Shown here: piece by piece, positions 24,206-36,440 of the stretch
How the letters are laid out: every line of letters starts with the position of its first letter
Numbering within the stretch: position 1 is the first letter of the stretch
Origin: Ahaetulla prasina
Lineage: Eukaryota > Chordata > Lepidosauria > Squamata > Colubridae
Length of the DNA: 64,000 bases
Assembly: GCF_028640845.1 (NCBI RefSeq)
Contig: NC_080542.1
Coordinates: 137,756,346 to 137,820,345, forward strand
Direction: 5' to 3'
Made by a program: the position numbers and the translations under genes
The notes under the pieces: model-generated
The model's input: the letters and a program-made list of their open reading frames with translations, nothing else
The model's database searches: none
Told to the model about the DNA's origin: nothing

Positions 24206-24372
24206 GTAAATCTGGTCTCTGAACACATCTGGTGTGAAGACTTCCTTGTAAGAAGTTTTTACTTGAAAAATCTTCAAAGCAATGAGACTAGGACAGTAAC
24301 CCAGTTCCATTACCTTACCTGGCATGATCAACAAGTTCCTGCATCCACAAGATCCCTTCTGGATTTTCGCAG
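24206..24372 (+). CDS. PTPRN2: PTPRN2 internal exon c (WPD-equivalent loop)
   Basis: This 167-nt exon encodes 55 complete codons plus two bases of an Arg codon completed in the next exon. It reads [18 protein letters not shown], then [20 protein letters not shown], then [17 protein letters not shown]. The acceptor is ataatag and the donor gtacag. The exon holds the equivalent of the mobile WPD loop of active PTPs, here WHD: the aspartate is kept but the proline is histidine. An altered WPD loop is a known feature of the PTPRN family and contributes to its near-absent catalysis. The [10 protein letters not shown] stretch matches PTPRN2 better than PTPRN. The exon ends in phase 2 and joins the exon at 36387. 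Confidence 0.95.
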
Positions 24373-24713
24373 GTACAGTAGAAATAATTATTTAATTCCA
24401 AAGATAAAAAGTGGTTATAAGAATTGTGTACTGCCTGAAAATAATTTAAGCAATTTATAGTTGATGATGAGGCAGATAAAAGTCTGTGATAGACTTACTT
24501 GTTATGTAGAGTACAAATGTATTGTGACTAGGGAATTTAATATGTTGTTCCTTCTCCTGGGTCAAAATATGCTATTTTCTAGTGTTTCACCTAGTAAAAT
24601 GTGGCACAGAGAATGATCCATTTACTATCACAGTCCTAAAACCAATCCGTCAATATTTTGAATGTCAACTGCTTCTAAAAACTGATGGTAGTAGATTTAT
24701 AAATACTGTAAAT

Positions 24714-24841
24714 CAAGGATGTCAAACTTGCGACCCGCAGGCCAGATGCATCACACAACCCCCACCCCCATTTTAGCGAAGGGGGAAAAGTCACGATACA
24801 TCATGTGACGACAATGTGACACCATGAGTTTGACACTATTG
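24714..24841. mobile_element. hAT-like MITE, diverged
   Basis: 128 bp from CAAGGATGTCAAACTT to GAGTTTGACACTATTG, matching the termini of the 14496 element. Flanking octamers CTGTAAAT (24706-24713) and CTGTAGAC (24842-24849) match at 6 of 8 positions. The interior is close to the reverse complement of the copy at 42524. Confidence 0.65.
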
Positions 24842-24849
24842 CTGTAGAC

Positions 24850-24984
24850 CAATGTTTTTCAGCTGTGGCAACTTGAAGATGTATGGACTTCAACTCTTAG
24901 AATTCCCCAGCCAACCAAGCTGGTTGAGTAATTCTGGGATTTGAAGTCCAGACATCTTCAAATTGTCAAGCTTGAGAAAGATTG
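24850..24984. mobile_element. hAT-like palindromic MITE abutting the previous one
   Basis: 135-bp foldback element related to 6266-6405, with the shared core GGACTTCAACTCTTAGAATT on the left and its complement on the right. The octamers CTGTAGAC (24842-24849) and CTGTAGAT (24985-24992) flank it. The left octamer is also the right flank of the preceding MITE. Confidence 0.72.
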
Positions 24985-27459
24985 CTGTAGATATAAATAG
25001 CCAGCAAATAGCCAGCATTCCCAGTATAAATAATTAAATTGCTAATTGGGACTTTTAACATCATAATTAATGCACTTGCAGAAAAACTAAACCAACAATT
25101 CCATGTAAGTACAAGTGTTTTCTTTCTTTAAATAGGCATATACAACAAGCATATTAGGTGGATATATCTATGTATGTCATGCCAATTTATACCGAAGCTA
25201 CTATATTTGTCTGTCTCGAGGTAAAACTCATTTTTCATATGGCAATGTTATATTGTTCTATTTTTCTAGGCATTCAGCAACTTCAACTCTAATATACTTT
25301 CTTGTATCTAGAATAATCAAAGCACAGCTAAGATGACTGGGGCCTAATGGAGATGCAAAAGTTTTTTATTTTGAAGCAGATTGACAGGTGAATACTTAAG
25401 CGTCACCCAGTTATATACTCCCAGGCTGAATTTCCATAGATTAGAAAAAAGCTATACAGATATCCTTTCTATACAAGTCTACCAATTTAACCTCTTTACC
25501 AGCTCCAAAGACAGATTCAAAACTCTTCATTGCACTGATCTGCGCATCAAGCTCCTAGTAATGCATAGATACATCATTAATTACATTTTCCCACATTTAA
25601 TCACTGTTTCCCACCCATGTTTTGTTGGTTATTTTAATGACATTTAAATTCTTTTTCATTTATTTTAAAGTGATTGAGAAAATAGTTTGGGACAAAGGAT
25701 TAGTATTTCTTTCTTTATATCTCAATATTTTAAATAATTTCTGAAACTCTTATCTGTGTCTTAAGCACTCCCCATCAGTTTTAAGATTCACTGAAATGTT
25801 ACCTAGTCAAATTCATTAAAATCCCACAACATTCATTGAAAAATGCAAATTTTAGTACATTATATTGAAATGTGCAAGTTTCAATATGTTATATTGAAGT
25901 TCCTCCAAATAATGCTGTTAGAATTAAAATAAATACATAAGTACATGTTGAATTAGCACTTTGTAAACATTATTATGATGTACATCAAAATACATAGTGA
26001 TTAATAAAATTGTATGGTTTATAAATGTTCCCTCAAAGGCTTTTCTATTATTGATAAAGATTACATATACACAAAATATAGTATTTCATCCATATAATAT
26101 TAATTTAATTATTTAAATCAATGAGCAGTCTTAAGATCATCACAGAGAAGGTCTATGTGGTGGCAAAAAATCCACAGTGACTTGAGAGCCCAATCACTCA
26201 AAGTCTTAAGAAATTTTTCAAACTATTTTAGATAATATCTAAGCTTGATGATTAATCTGGATTCAATTCACAGTCATTGTGCTGTACATTTCTTGTATTA
26301 CAGCAGCTATCTTCTGCTGCTTTTTTCATGTATTCATTTTCCAGTCAACAGACATTTACCAACTAATAGTCTGTACTTATCTATAAGCAGAATGCTAGCC
26401 CTAAGATATGGTATGGCTAAAATTGCTTCTTACTGCAGTGTCTAAGGATAAAATCCACAAGCCTTATGCAAGGTTCTTCCATGTGTAATGAAATTTTGAA
26501 GGAAATAAAAGAGTGACTTGAAGAAATCCATCTGGATTTAAAAGACAAAAAATACAAGTAAGCTATTAAAAGTTTTGTGGATATGCATCTTATCAGACAA
26601 CCAAGTGTATCTTTTCAGTAAGACTAATTTATTTTTATTTTCATTACAAATTACTCACAAGTGTTTGGGGATGAGTTCTGTTTTGCTTTTAAATTATAAT
26701 TCTATTACCTTATAAAAGACAAAACAGATGAAATACTGCTTTGTGTGCCAAAAGCAATTTTAAGGAATATTAATATTAATTTCTCATCAATCTTAATTTT
26801 CTTTCTTGAATAGAATTGGTTTTACAGTTATATCTAACAATTTTGATACGTTATTATTCTATAATCTGGAAAAATTAACGCCTTATAATAGAATTAGGTT
26901 CTTAAATTAGTCTTACAAAATGCAACCCAACCCCATCACTATTTTTGATGTGGTTTGATTTCCTGTTCATATTTACTTTTAAGTATATTGTACATAGAGA
27001 TATTTAATATAGAGACCCCATGCCCTAGAACCATAATTCATCACCAAGAAATATTTGCCCCAGATATATTTGTTTTGTTTTATTTAAGTTTTAATTAAGC
27101 ATATTTCGTTGGACTTTGAAAACAACAACTTTGTGCTTTTTTTGTTCCTACTTGCTAAAGACTATTGTGTTGAATAGATTGTACTATGTTAAACAGATGA
27201 ATTAAAACTAAGGGATTAAAAGCTCTTCACTGTTTGATATATTGTGCTCTCAGATATTGATGAAGGAAGGAAGGTTTTTTCCCCTCAGTAAGCTTAAAAT
27301 ATCTAGCCAGAATGCAGTGTTTGAAAGGTGAAGCTGCTCCTTCTCAAAATACTGGTCAGTTTAATGGTTGCAGAATCCTAATTTCATTTTGCACAATAGA
27401 CTAAGCTTTTTAACTCTGGACCAGCTTGTTAGTCATGCACTGATAGTATGTAATTAAAT

Positions 27460-27840
27460 ATTTCTTGAGCCCAGAGGGAGCGCATTTACACTTTAAAGAG
27501 ACACTGCTAAGCTAAAAGATAATTAGCATCACACGTGAGGGCTTTGCTTAAAATATATATTATGCTATCATTGCTTGCTGTGTGCAATGGCATTTATTAA
27601 TACTGCTCACTTTAAAAATGGTCAAATTCTTATTTTGCCAGCTAATTAGCAGTTGCCAGTGTCATTTTTGTGATGTTGCAGCTAGTAATATAAGCCCAGT
27701 TGCATAGTCACAAAAGTGATCATTGGAAACTGTGACTTCTGCAGGGACGTTAAGGAAACCCCCTATCTGAGCCTCTAAGGACCTTTGACCTTTGGTTGCT
27801 GATGGTTGCATGGTGATTTCTTTTTACTCAACCAAGGGTT
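27460..27840 (+). promoter_or_regulatory. candidate conserved flanks of mir-153
   Basis: About 190 bases upstream and 100 bases downstream of the mir-153 hairpin are free of any repeat I recognise and are less AT-rich than most of the intron. The stretch includes several homeobox-like TAATTA/ATTAGC motifs upstream (for example at 27519-27530 and 27643-27650). Such flanks often hold processing or enhancer sequence, but conservation cannot be judged from one sequence. This is a candidate only. Confidence 0.25.
27648..27734 (+). ncRNA. MIR153-2: mir-153 precursor (mir-153-2 orthologue)
   Basis: The 87-nt stretch matches the mir-153 hairpin as I know it from vertebrates, with a few changes in the lower stem and loop. 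The 3p arm (27700-27721) begins TTGCATAGTCACAAAAGTGA and is identical to mature miR-153-3p. The 5p arm (27662-27683) begins TCATTTTTGTGATGTTGCAG and pairs with it. The loop is around 27684-27699. It lies in sense orientation inside the PTPRN2 intron 24373-36386. Human MIR153-2 and MIR153-1 lie in homologous introns of PTPRN2 and PTPRN, which independently supports the host assignment. miR-153 is a neuronal microRNA reported to target components of vesicle release. It is probably processed from the PTPRN2 primary transcript. Confidence 0.97.
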
Positions 27841-28432
27841 GGTTTGTATGACTAATCATTTTTTCCTAGTCAATTCTTCATCTCTCTTTGTGTATGTATG
27901 TATATATTTTATTAAAATAAAACTAAATATTCAGGGCTTTATTTATACATTTTAGTGGGATCTGGAAGGACTAAATTTGAAGGAAATGACACTGCTTTTA
28001 TAATCAAAACATTCCAATCAGTGAAATTCATTTGAAGCCATTATTTCCATGTGCTTTTTGATATATGTCATAGTTCATATATTTGAAAAGATAGCATTAT
28101 AATTTTAAAACTAAGATAAACATAAGTTAATCAGATAACCAGCATTTTGGCAATGGAATGAGCCAAATAGAAATTAATGGATAAGTTGAATTATGGAGAG
28201 CACAAATGTAAAAAAAATTATTAAAGCCTCAAGCTGTCTTCAGAAATAAAGCTGTTCAAGTCTGAGTTGATGAATACTGTAATTCATCTGCTGCTAATAA
28301 AAAGAAGGAAGATATATAGTCCCAAAATATTTTAGAAAGATGTAGAAACATTAGACATTAGTTGCATTTCATACACACTTTGTATATTCAATGCAAACTT
28401 AAATGTCACTGCAATAATAAAATGACCTTTTA

Positions 28433-28520
28433 TTGTGTGTATACACATACACACACATATACATACATATACATGTGTGTGTGTGTGTATACACAGATGG
28501 TATACATACACACACACGTA
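28433..28520. repeat. CA/TA/TG microsatellite
   Basis: Mixed CA, TA and TG dinucleotide tract with internal palindromic stretches such as TGTGTATACACA. It creates short open frames on both strands that are not genes. Confidence 0.85.
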
Positions 28521-28644
28521 ATTTAGGCACTTTACATCTTTTACTTGCTGATAAATTTCATTTCAGATTGTATTTAGTGTTAGATAATGCCTGCTCTTTA
28601 ATATATGATTCAGTTATTTACTCTGTTGTATTATTCCATTAGAT

Positions 28645-28800
28645 CAGGGGTGTCCAAACTTGGCCCTTTGGAGAGTGGTGGACTTCAACTCCCAGAATTC
28701 TCCAACTAGCAACTTGCTTAAATTTATAGCTCATGCTGGCTGGGGAATTCTGGGAGTTGAAGTCCACCACTCTCCAAAGGGCCAAGTTTGGACACCCCTG
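28645..28800. mobile_element. hAT-like palindromic MITE with perfect 8-bp TSD
   Basis: 156-bp element with inverted termini CAGGGGTGTCCAAACTTGGC and GCCAAGTTTGGACACCCCTG. The arms pair almost perfectly for about 60 bp around a roughly 40-bp AT-rich centre. Perfect target duplications CATTAGAT lie at 28637-28644 and 28801-28808. The low divergence between arms suggests a young insertion. It sits 0.9 kb downstream of mir-153 and would fold into a long hairpin in the PTPRN2 transcript. Confidence 0.9.
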
Positions 28801-31800
28801 CATTAGATCAAACACTTTTACCTAATAAGCCTTAGGCCCTTTCTACCTGCCTGACTATAGCCCTTTCTATACAGTTATCTTCTGCAGCTGAGCTAATTAA
28901 CTTTTGACTCAGCTCCACTTTGCTTTTAGCATTGCAAAGATAGTTTTACACTACAAAATGCTGGAGCTGCAGGGCAGAAAATTTTCCCATTGATGGAAAT
29001 TCTCGCCTTGTCCCAGTCTCTCCCTGCTGGAGTTCAGGTGTGTCTCCTTGCCATCAGCCTTCGTGAACTTAGAAGCAAGGTGTGATTTTATTTTTCCAGT
29101 GAAAAAAATGATGAGCATTAGCTAGGTGCCAGAATTTTTTTTTCTTCATTGGTCATTTGGAAGAAAAAGCTGGGTGACTTATAAGAAATACTGAAAATTG
29201 TGAAGACATTCTGAAGATGAGAATGCTTCCCAGGCAACATGCAAATATTTCTGAGGATTGGATGGGGTAGTATTATTGGCTATGAACAGATATCTTCAGT
29301 GCAAAATCATTGCCTGATTTTCTTGCTAAAGATGTCTGTCTTTAATTATATTTTTTAAAGCATGGTCTAAGTCACAGATTTATTTTATTATACTATGCTT
29401 AGAGAAGCTGCTCTCCATAATTTCTTATAAAAAGAAAAGATCTTATGAAGATTGTACCCTAACAAGCATATTAAATCAATTAATGCAGTTGGATTTGTTT
29501 TCTAAATAAGTATTTCTCATATAAACTGTATTTCTTAAAAACTTAAATGTACAGTATATGTTTACAGAAATTTTATGCAGGAGATTGCGACTATTCCTAT
29601 TTTAGGGAAATTTATAGATGAGGTAGCAATTTGCTCAATAACACTGTGGTGTGTGTCTATGTGTATAATCCCACAGTTGTACTACTATTTAGTGATGGCA
29701 TTCTAGTAGCTGAAATGCAGGTAGGTTGTTATCTGTATTTGCAGTGGTCAACAGGAAGAAGAGGCACAGGTGAGGGCCAGGCAAGAATTCTGACTCCCTC
29801 AACCTTGATTTAAACGGGCTCAATGCTGTAACTATCAATAGTTTGGAGTACTCCCCTTGTAGTGATTGTAGTCTTCCACATAGGTTCCTATTGAAATCTA
29901 CTGGGTCAAAAAGACATTAGCCATTGTTATTTTCCATATACATATGCATATGGACACACAGATCTTACATCCAAGCCTAGTAGTGCCAGCTCTGTTACTG
30001 AGTACTCTTCCAAGGTTTCACATTGATGTTTTGGAGCATTTCAGATCTCCTCCTCAGTTATTACCACCAGCACAAAAACATCAGGTTCTAGCTTTTACAA
30101 ATAAAGAACCAAACCTTCCCCTCCTGGGGGAAGTTATATTGCTAGGCAAAGATTGGGAGAGGCTCAACAGATTGCTGAGTAGAATTCAGTATGGCTAGGT
30201 CCCATGGTGATCTCCACTTTTTCAATGATTTATTGAAGGAAGGAAGCAGGAAGCAGATTTGCTACTTAAGAAGCCTTCAAAATGTTTGATGGGAACTTTT
30301 TTCCAGCCTTGTGCCAGAAGGTGATGGATCACCTGGTTTGGGCAGTAGCCTGTTGCCACAGTCCCCAGGAAGAGTCAAATAGGTGCACTTCAAGCTCAGA
30401 GGTAGACAGCGTATGCTTAGGGTATGTGTAAATACAAATAACCACGAAGTGAAACTTGGATTGACCATTACATTCCTACTTCAACTGCAAAGGAATTTAG
30501 TATTGTACCTTCCTATTCCTAGTAATTTCCAAGAATGAGATTTGCGAATCTGAGAGACAGAAATTTATGCATAGACATAGAAATTTATTCAGTCCATATC
30601 TGCATTGTTTATAGAGCCAGTGTCAACTTGCAAACTAACCCTGGCCTGCTCTCTAAGTTGTTAAAAAAATATTTGAGTTCAGATAGACCATGCAAGTCCA
30701 TAGAAGCTCTATGAAGCCTCATTTTACCTAAACCTTGTCTCATCCATCCATCCTTTAATCCTTAGCAGGTCACCTTGAAGTGATTAGAAATCTCAAGTTC
30801 TATTCAGGCTTGGAGAGAAGGAGAGAATTAGGGGAAAGGCATGGGGGTTGTGAAAAGCGGCAAGTGACTCGAAGATGAACTATAAAGTAAAACACACAAA
30901 GCTCTCCCCTCCTAGAAGTTTGCAGAAAGAAACTATTTGAAGAGCAGCTCATCATCATTTTTTAAAAAAAACAAAAAGGTTTCGCCCATTCATTGCAACC
31001 ACCAAGTTTCCCCCACTCTTTCAAATACCCATACATCATTTGCAAATTTAAATGCCGCAAAAATGTTCTGCAACTGCAATAGAGAATTATTCAGACTTGG
31101 TGATGCTCTTTCCCTTTTTGTTTAGTTTAATAAGAGTCTCTAGTGTAACCCCAGGTAGATAGTGGGGAATAGAAATGAATGTACAGGAAGATTTGGGAGA
31201 AAAGGTAGGGCAGGTGGGGTGAGACTTTTTTAAGTAATGTGAACAGTTTACAGGCAGAATTTATCAAGGAAGGCAGGAAAGAAGAGAGTTAAGGAAACAT
31301 TTAAGAAGAAAGAAAGCCTTGAATAGGGCTAAAATTTAGGAGGGAAGGGGACAGGGTTATGGGGCAGAAAGTCACAAAGTCTAAAAATAAGTTTTGAAAA
31401 GAAATGTTACTTCCTTTCTTCTATACTGAAGAGCTAAAAGGAAGAAACACATGCACACATACAAACTTGGGAACAGAAATAAACAGGGAGCACACACAGC
31501 TTGTTCAAGAAATTTCTTGGGGTACATATAGGTGGGCATATCTTGTGCTTCAGAAAAATCAGATCGACACAAGTTGTATATGCACAATCATATTTGATTA
31601 AAAAACAAAACCAATATAAAACTATTGGTAATTCTTGGTTTTCACAAGCCTGGCTTGCAAGTGTTCCAGCTGAAGGAAGAGATTATACAAATTGCTGTTT
31701 TCTTCCCATCAATGGGAAGATTTCTTATTCTCCCATAATGGATAAGAATCCATTCATCCTCCATAATGGAAATAATGGATTTCTTACATTCTTCTTTATT

Positions 31801-32369
31801 TGAATTTCAAACATTCCTTCCTCAGAGAACTGATAAAAACCTACGCTCTCCTTTTGTTCTATAGGCCAAATTGGATGGGAATCACCTAGGAACTGGGCCA
31901 ATGGTTATTTCAGTAGTTTCCTCTGGTGGCAAAACTGTTACATCATATATATAGGTGCTATTAATTTCCCTTTAGTATTCCCATCCAAAATTCCCATCCC
32001 ATTAAGCATGGGCTGAAGGGGCACCAAATGCATTTGGAGAGGAGATAGTAATCAAAAGGTTCCCCCCCTCCCCCATCCTCAGCCTCCAAATTATTTGAAA
32101 GTTTGTAAGTCAGATAAGGTGAGGGAGCTGAAGGAATGTTTTTTTAATAGGTTTCATACATTGGCTATCAACAATGCAATCAACTCACCATTTCACATCA
32201 ATTCCCCCTTACTCCAAATGCACACACCTCACATATATATATCAACAACTGAAAAATAGGCTCACACAAGAGGAAAAGAAAGAAAAGACCAGAGCTCTTA
32301 AGTTTTAAGATCATGAACAGACATTTTTCTTCTATAGAACTTAAACTTTGCAATTTTTACTCTGCTTCA

Positions 32370-32560
32370 ATTTTAGCAATAGCAATAACACTTAGACTTA
32401 TATACTGCTTCACAGTGCTTTATACCCCTCTCTAAGCGATTTACACAATCAGCATGTTGCCCCCAACAATCTGGGTCCTCATTTTACCAACCTCTGAAGG
32501 CTAAGTCAAAAGGCTGGCAGTAATGCATTCTAACTCCTGCGCCACCACAGCTCCTTTTTA
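32370..32560 (-). mobile_element. LINE-type 3' end (common squamate repeat)
   Basis: The run GCAATAGCAATAACACTTAG followed by cttatatactgcttcacagt, and a gccaccacagctcc end, resembles a repeat I recall as very common in snake genomes, with an AATAGC-type tail. It is non-coding here. The clade assignment is uncertain. Confidence 0.45.
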
Positions 32561-32911
32561 AATTAAAGAAACATTCTTTTCCGTTCAAGAGAGGGATTTA
32601 GCTTTTAGGTTAGTTAAAAGCACCCATTTGTGGTGAAAACAGATTATCAGCCTCTCTTTTTTTTTTTTTGTTTGTTTGCTATTTGCTATTTGCTATTTTT
32701 TCCATTTCCTATACTACCACTATGCATGCTTTTCTTCACTCCTGCCTGGACAGGCAGTTTCCTTCCATCCCAGACAACAAGCAGGCTAGTCCCTTTTCAG
32801 AGGGGAAGCTGGGGACACCTCCAATATAGGACTTGCTCAGTCACTCTACCTGAAACGTGTTTCCTGACTATTTGGAGTGTCACACATATCAAGAAAGAGT
32901 CCCTCGTGCAG

Positions 32912-33207
32912 CAGTCTCCAACTGTTGTGACTTGGTGGCCCAGCTGAGGGTGGAGAGGAAACAGGCCACCCAAACGGTGGGCTGGCCTGTACATGCAGCT
33001 TGACTTGCACGAGCAGCAGGCTGATACACACGCACATGCACGTGCAGCTTGACTTACGCAAGTTGAGCTGTCCGCATGTGTGTACACATGCTGGCCCTCA
33101 GCTTGCGCAAGCCATGATGCATGTGTGCACTGACCCGTCGCTCATGCAGCCCAGTTCCAAATAGGCACATCCTGGTAGTGGTTTGTGTCGTTGGGGTTGG
33201 GGACCCA
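32912..33207. mobile_element. possible hAT-like remnant
   Basis: The left end (CAGTCTCCAACTGTTG) and right end (GTTGGGGTTGGGGACCC) are weak inverted repeats of the CAGGGGTCCCCAACC type. The interior repeats a GCAGCTTGACTT motif. I found no matching target duplication. Confidence 0.4.
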
Positions 33208-34079
33208 TAGAATAATACACTTCCCTACCTTCTACCTGCAAGCACTGGGAGCCTGGGAGAGGACTCTCTTAGGTACCCCCACCTCCTCTCCGCCTTCAAT
33301 TTTCAGGCACCATGCACTCAAGAACATTATCTGAATAGAGTGTGGGCACTCCTTTCCTTTTTGATTCTGAGACCAGGCTGGCAGTTGCCCAGATAAAGCT
33401 AAGCAGGCAATCTCACAATCTGCTGAATCCTTCAAATTGATCCAACATTGCCTCACAAGAGTTTGGTGCAGTTGAAACTGACACGGAATGCAGTCTATGG
33501 GCAGCATGAAAGGGGAATCTCTCACACACACACTCACTGGCTTTGAGACACAGATTTTGTTTGGTATTACCAACAGTGAAGCCTTTGGTTCAAGCAAATA
33601 TTTAGTCCCAAACCAACACTCTCTTTACTATCTTTGCTGAACGGGGCAGAATCCAGGCATGACCCTCAAGACAAATGGTCTGGTGCTGACTGAGTGAAAT
33701 TACTTGAGTTGGGTCCACTCCTCCAGGTCAGCCTAAAATATCTGGCTTTAATCTAGGCTGGGTTTTCAAAAGAACATTTGTGGTGAATTGGTTGAAGAAG
33801 AGCAGAGCACACAATCACAGTAATTAAAGATAGGCTACAAAATTCAGGATGGTTATTTGATAGAAAAACCCTTCCTCTGTTTCACCCAGGGACACAGTTA
33901 CCCCCTAGGAATTATTAGAAACTGCAAGTAAGTAAACAGGCAAAAGAGCGTATTCTAAGGTTTGGCATTGCTGATTGTTGTTTTCTTTTTCCCATTTTTT
34001 TTACCATGTCAGTTGGCTTTCTGTTTAATTAACATTGCAGGTAGATGTGGCAGTCACAAAGAGGAAGGTTTTGTTTGTT

Positions 34080-34510
34080 TGTTTATTATTTAAAACATTT
34101 ATATAGCTGCCTGACTTTAAAACAACCCGGGTGGCTTCCAATAAAATCATTTTAAAAACTGTAAAACAATAATAAAATCAAAAAAATTGGCATTAATCCA
34201 CAGTGATGTGTGATTATCTGGTCTTTTCTGATGCTTAGATTAGAAAGCCAGGCGCTTTACAAAAGGCTAGAAAGACAAATACCTGCCAAACTTCAGGGAA
34301 CAAAGTATTCCACAGGGCAGGGGCTGCCACAGGAAAAGCATGTTTCCTGACTCGGACTAGATGGCAGTATTTGGGGAAAGGAACCAGAAATGTGCCCATC
34401 TATCTAATAGTCAGGTAGATCTCCTTAGGGAAAGGTGCTCCCACAGGTAGGCCGGCTTTTTGCCATATTGGGCTTTAAAGATGGTGACTAGTACATTTTG
34501 GTTTTTTTTA
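34080..34510 (-). mobile_element. degenerate L2-clade LINE 3' end
   Basis: Matches in layout the 3' end at 55.34-55.83 kb: an A-rich UTR (34090-34200), a stretch with gtattccacagggcaggggc (compare gttcgttccacagggtcgga at 55608) and gggctttaaagatggtgact (compare gcgctttaaaggtggtaacc at 55784). Fragmentary and non-functional. Confidence 0.6.
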
Positions 34511-36386
34511 ATTGGTGGAATGTCTAGTATAACAGAAGCAAATGTTTATTTGAATGGGCTTACTTCCTTCCCACAATGGCACAGAAGGGGTTATCCTATA
34601 ATCTCAGAGGCACTATTTAAAAAAAAAATCCCTTCATATGAGCAATGAACTATCTTAAATTAGGACCACCAAATCACTCCTAAATTCATCTATCAGAAAA
34701 TCTGTTTTCTTTGTTCTGACATGTCCCTGAACCCAGCTCAGGAACCATTGTTCTATATAGCCTTTGTCTGAAATGTTATACTTGTCATTAAGGCCAACAT
34801 CAGTTACTATTGTCTTTGCTTCAACTAAGTGTTATGTAGCATCTCCAATTTGGCACTAATTATTTTCCTACATAGTTATGCATGATTTATACAGAGTTTT
34901 ATTTTTATTCCATTCTGATCTCTAACTCTAACTCTATGCACCTCATTCTCATAAATAATGGATTTTGGACACCAGGTCCTGATCTTTCCCTAAGGCATTC
35001 TTCTTCCTCCTCCTCCTATTCAGCAAAACGCAGCTACTTCTCACTCTGTCTTCTCTGTCTTTAAGTGAAGATACTTAAATTAGAGAAAAACCATTGGTTT
35101 GTTATATTCTTTATGTAAACTTGTAAATCATTAGAATTTTAATGCTGGTTTGAGTTGATTCTTTCCTGATCTTTTCAAGCTAATGATCCTTCTTCGTTCA
35201 TTAACTGGAATAAATGATGTGAATTTATTAATTCCATTTTTTTACTCAGAGGCAGTTATTCTCAAATTAGGAAACAGGGAAATATATATTTTATACAGAA
35301 AAGATTTCTACAAAAAAGAAATCTGGTACTAGTTGCTAGACATATATGTGTGCATGTGTAAGTTTACACATATACATATACCTACAAAAGGAGAATAATA
35401 AAATATCTAAGTAATTTAGGAATTTTTAGGTAAAACATTTTGAATTATGCCTATAAAATATTGTGTGTGCATGCCTGTGTCCACATAGAAATTCTGTTTC
35501 GAGGATTTAAAGTTTATGTTTCGAGGATTTAAAGTTTATTAAAGATCAGAAAATAAAATGTATTATATAAATCTAGCAGTTAGGTATGCAAGATTAAGGG
35601 GGGGTTCATTTATTGTCCTGTGAATTAAGGAATATATTCCTAAAACAGCAGCTTTTAAACATTGATTTATTAGGAATGTATGTATCATCTTTCAAAGCAA
35701 AAGTTCTCAATGAAACTGTATTAGCTTTTGAAGGAAAACTCTGCTAATACTGACTCAGAACACTAACCAAAGCTAGATTTGTTGTCATTTGTATTACTAA
35801 CGTAGGAAATGCAGAAGAAAAGGAAAACACCCTTTTATTACTTTTTTATTGCTGTTTAAGAACATATACTGTCTTTGGTTCAAAAATTCAGTACAATATA
35901 CTAACTATAGAGATAAGGAACATTTGGAATAACATGGTATTTTAAGGTTGTGAGGAAATTATGATTCTGTATGTTGGGACCACAAATCATGCTAAGCTAA
36001 AATTTGTTTTATTGTTGAAGAAGCCTTCTTCTTGTGTTCACACACAATATTAAAACTTACATATACTTTAGAATCCACAATGATTGAGTTCATACATTGT
36101 GTTAACCAAACCTAAACAATCTCTATAATAATTTAAATAGCAGTGAAAATGAAATGAAGGATTTAATTGATAACAAATTAATCTAGATTATAATTCTGTA
36201 AGCATTATAAAACACCTTTACTAATTCCTGTGACTCTTGTGCGGGAAGAATATATTTTAAGGATTATACCTTTGTTCTGTTTTAATAAATAAGTTTTTGT
36301 GACTTAATTTTTTATGATTCCTGAAAAGTAATATATTCTTAGATAATTATTAATATTTAACAACATCTTTGTTTGTTTTATTGCAG

Positions 36387-36440
36387 AAAAATAAACAAGT
36401 GCTACAAGGGCCGTTCTTGTCCAATAGTTGTGCATTGCAG
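36387..36440 (+). CDS. PTPRN2: PTPRN2 internal exon d (leads into active-site Cys; GC donor)
   Basis: This short 54-nt exon encodes [17 protein letters not shown], completing an Arg codon from the previous exon and leaving AG of a Ser codon for the next. It ends immediately after the active-site cysteine codon (VHC). The acceptor is ttattgcag. The donor reads AG|gcaagt, so the downstream intron is of the GC-AG class, with an otherwise optimal donor consensus. A shift to a GT donor is not available without breaking the frame: the next exon supplies T-GAT-GGT and restores [12 protein letters not shown] exactly. The upstream intron (24373-36386) hosts mir-153. Confidence 0.93.

Larger units (their letters stand above)
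24373..36386 (+). other. PTPRN2: PTPRN2 intron between exons c and d (mir-153 host)
   Basis: A 12-kb GT-AG intron hosting mir-153. It also holds two abutting hAT-like MITEs (24.7-25.0 kb), a CA/TA microsatellite (28.43-28.52 kb), a clean palindromic MITE (28.65-28.80 kb), a LINE 3' end (32.37-32.56 kb), a possible hAT remnant (32.9-33.2 kb) and an L2-clade remnant (34.08-34.51 kb). The stretches 25000-27450, 28810-32360, 33210-34070 and 34520-36380 show nothing I can identify. Confidence 0.85.

Noticed and set aside
28332..28642. Short open frames with Tyr/His/Thr repeats
   Set aside because: Translation of the CA/TA microsatellite.
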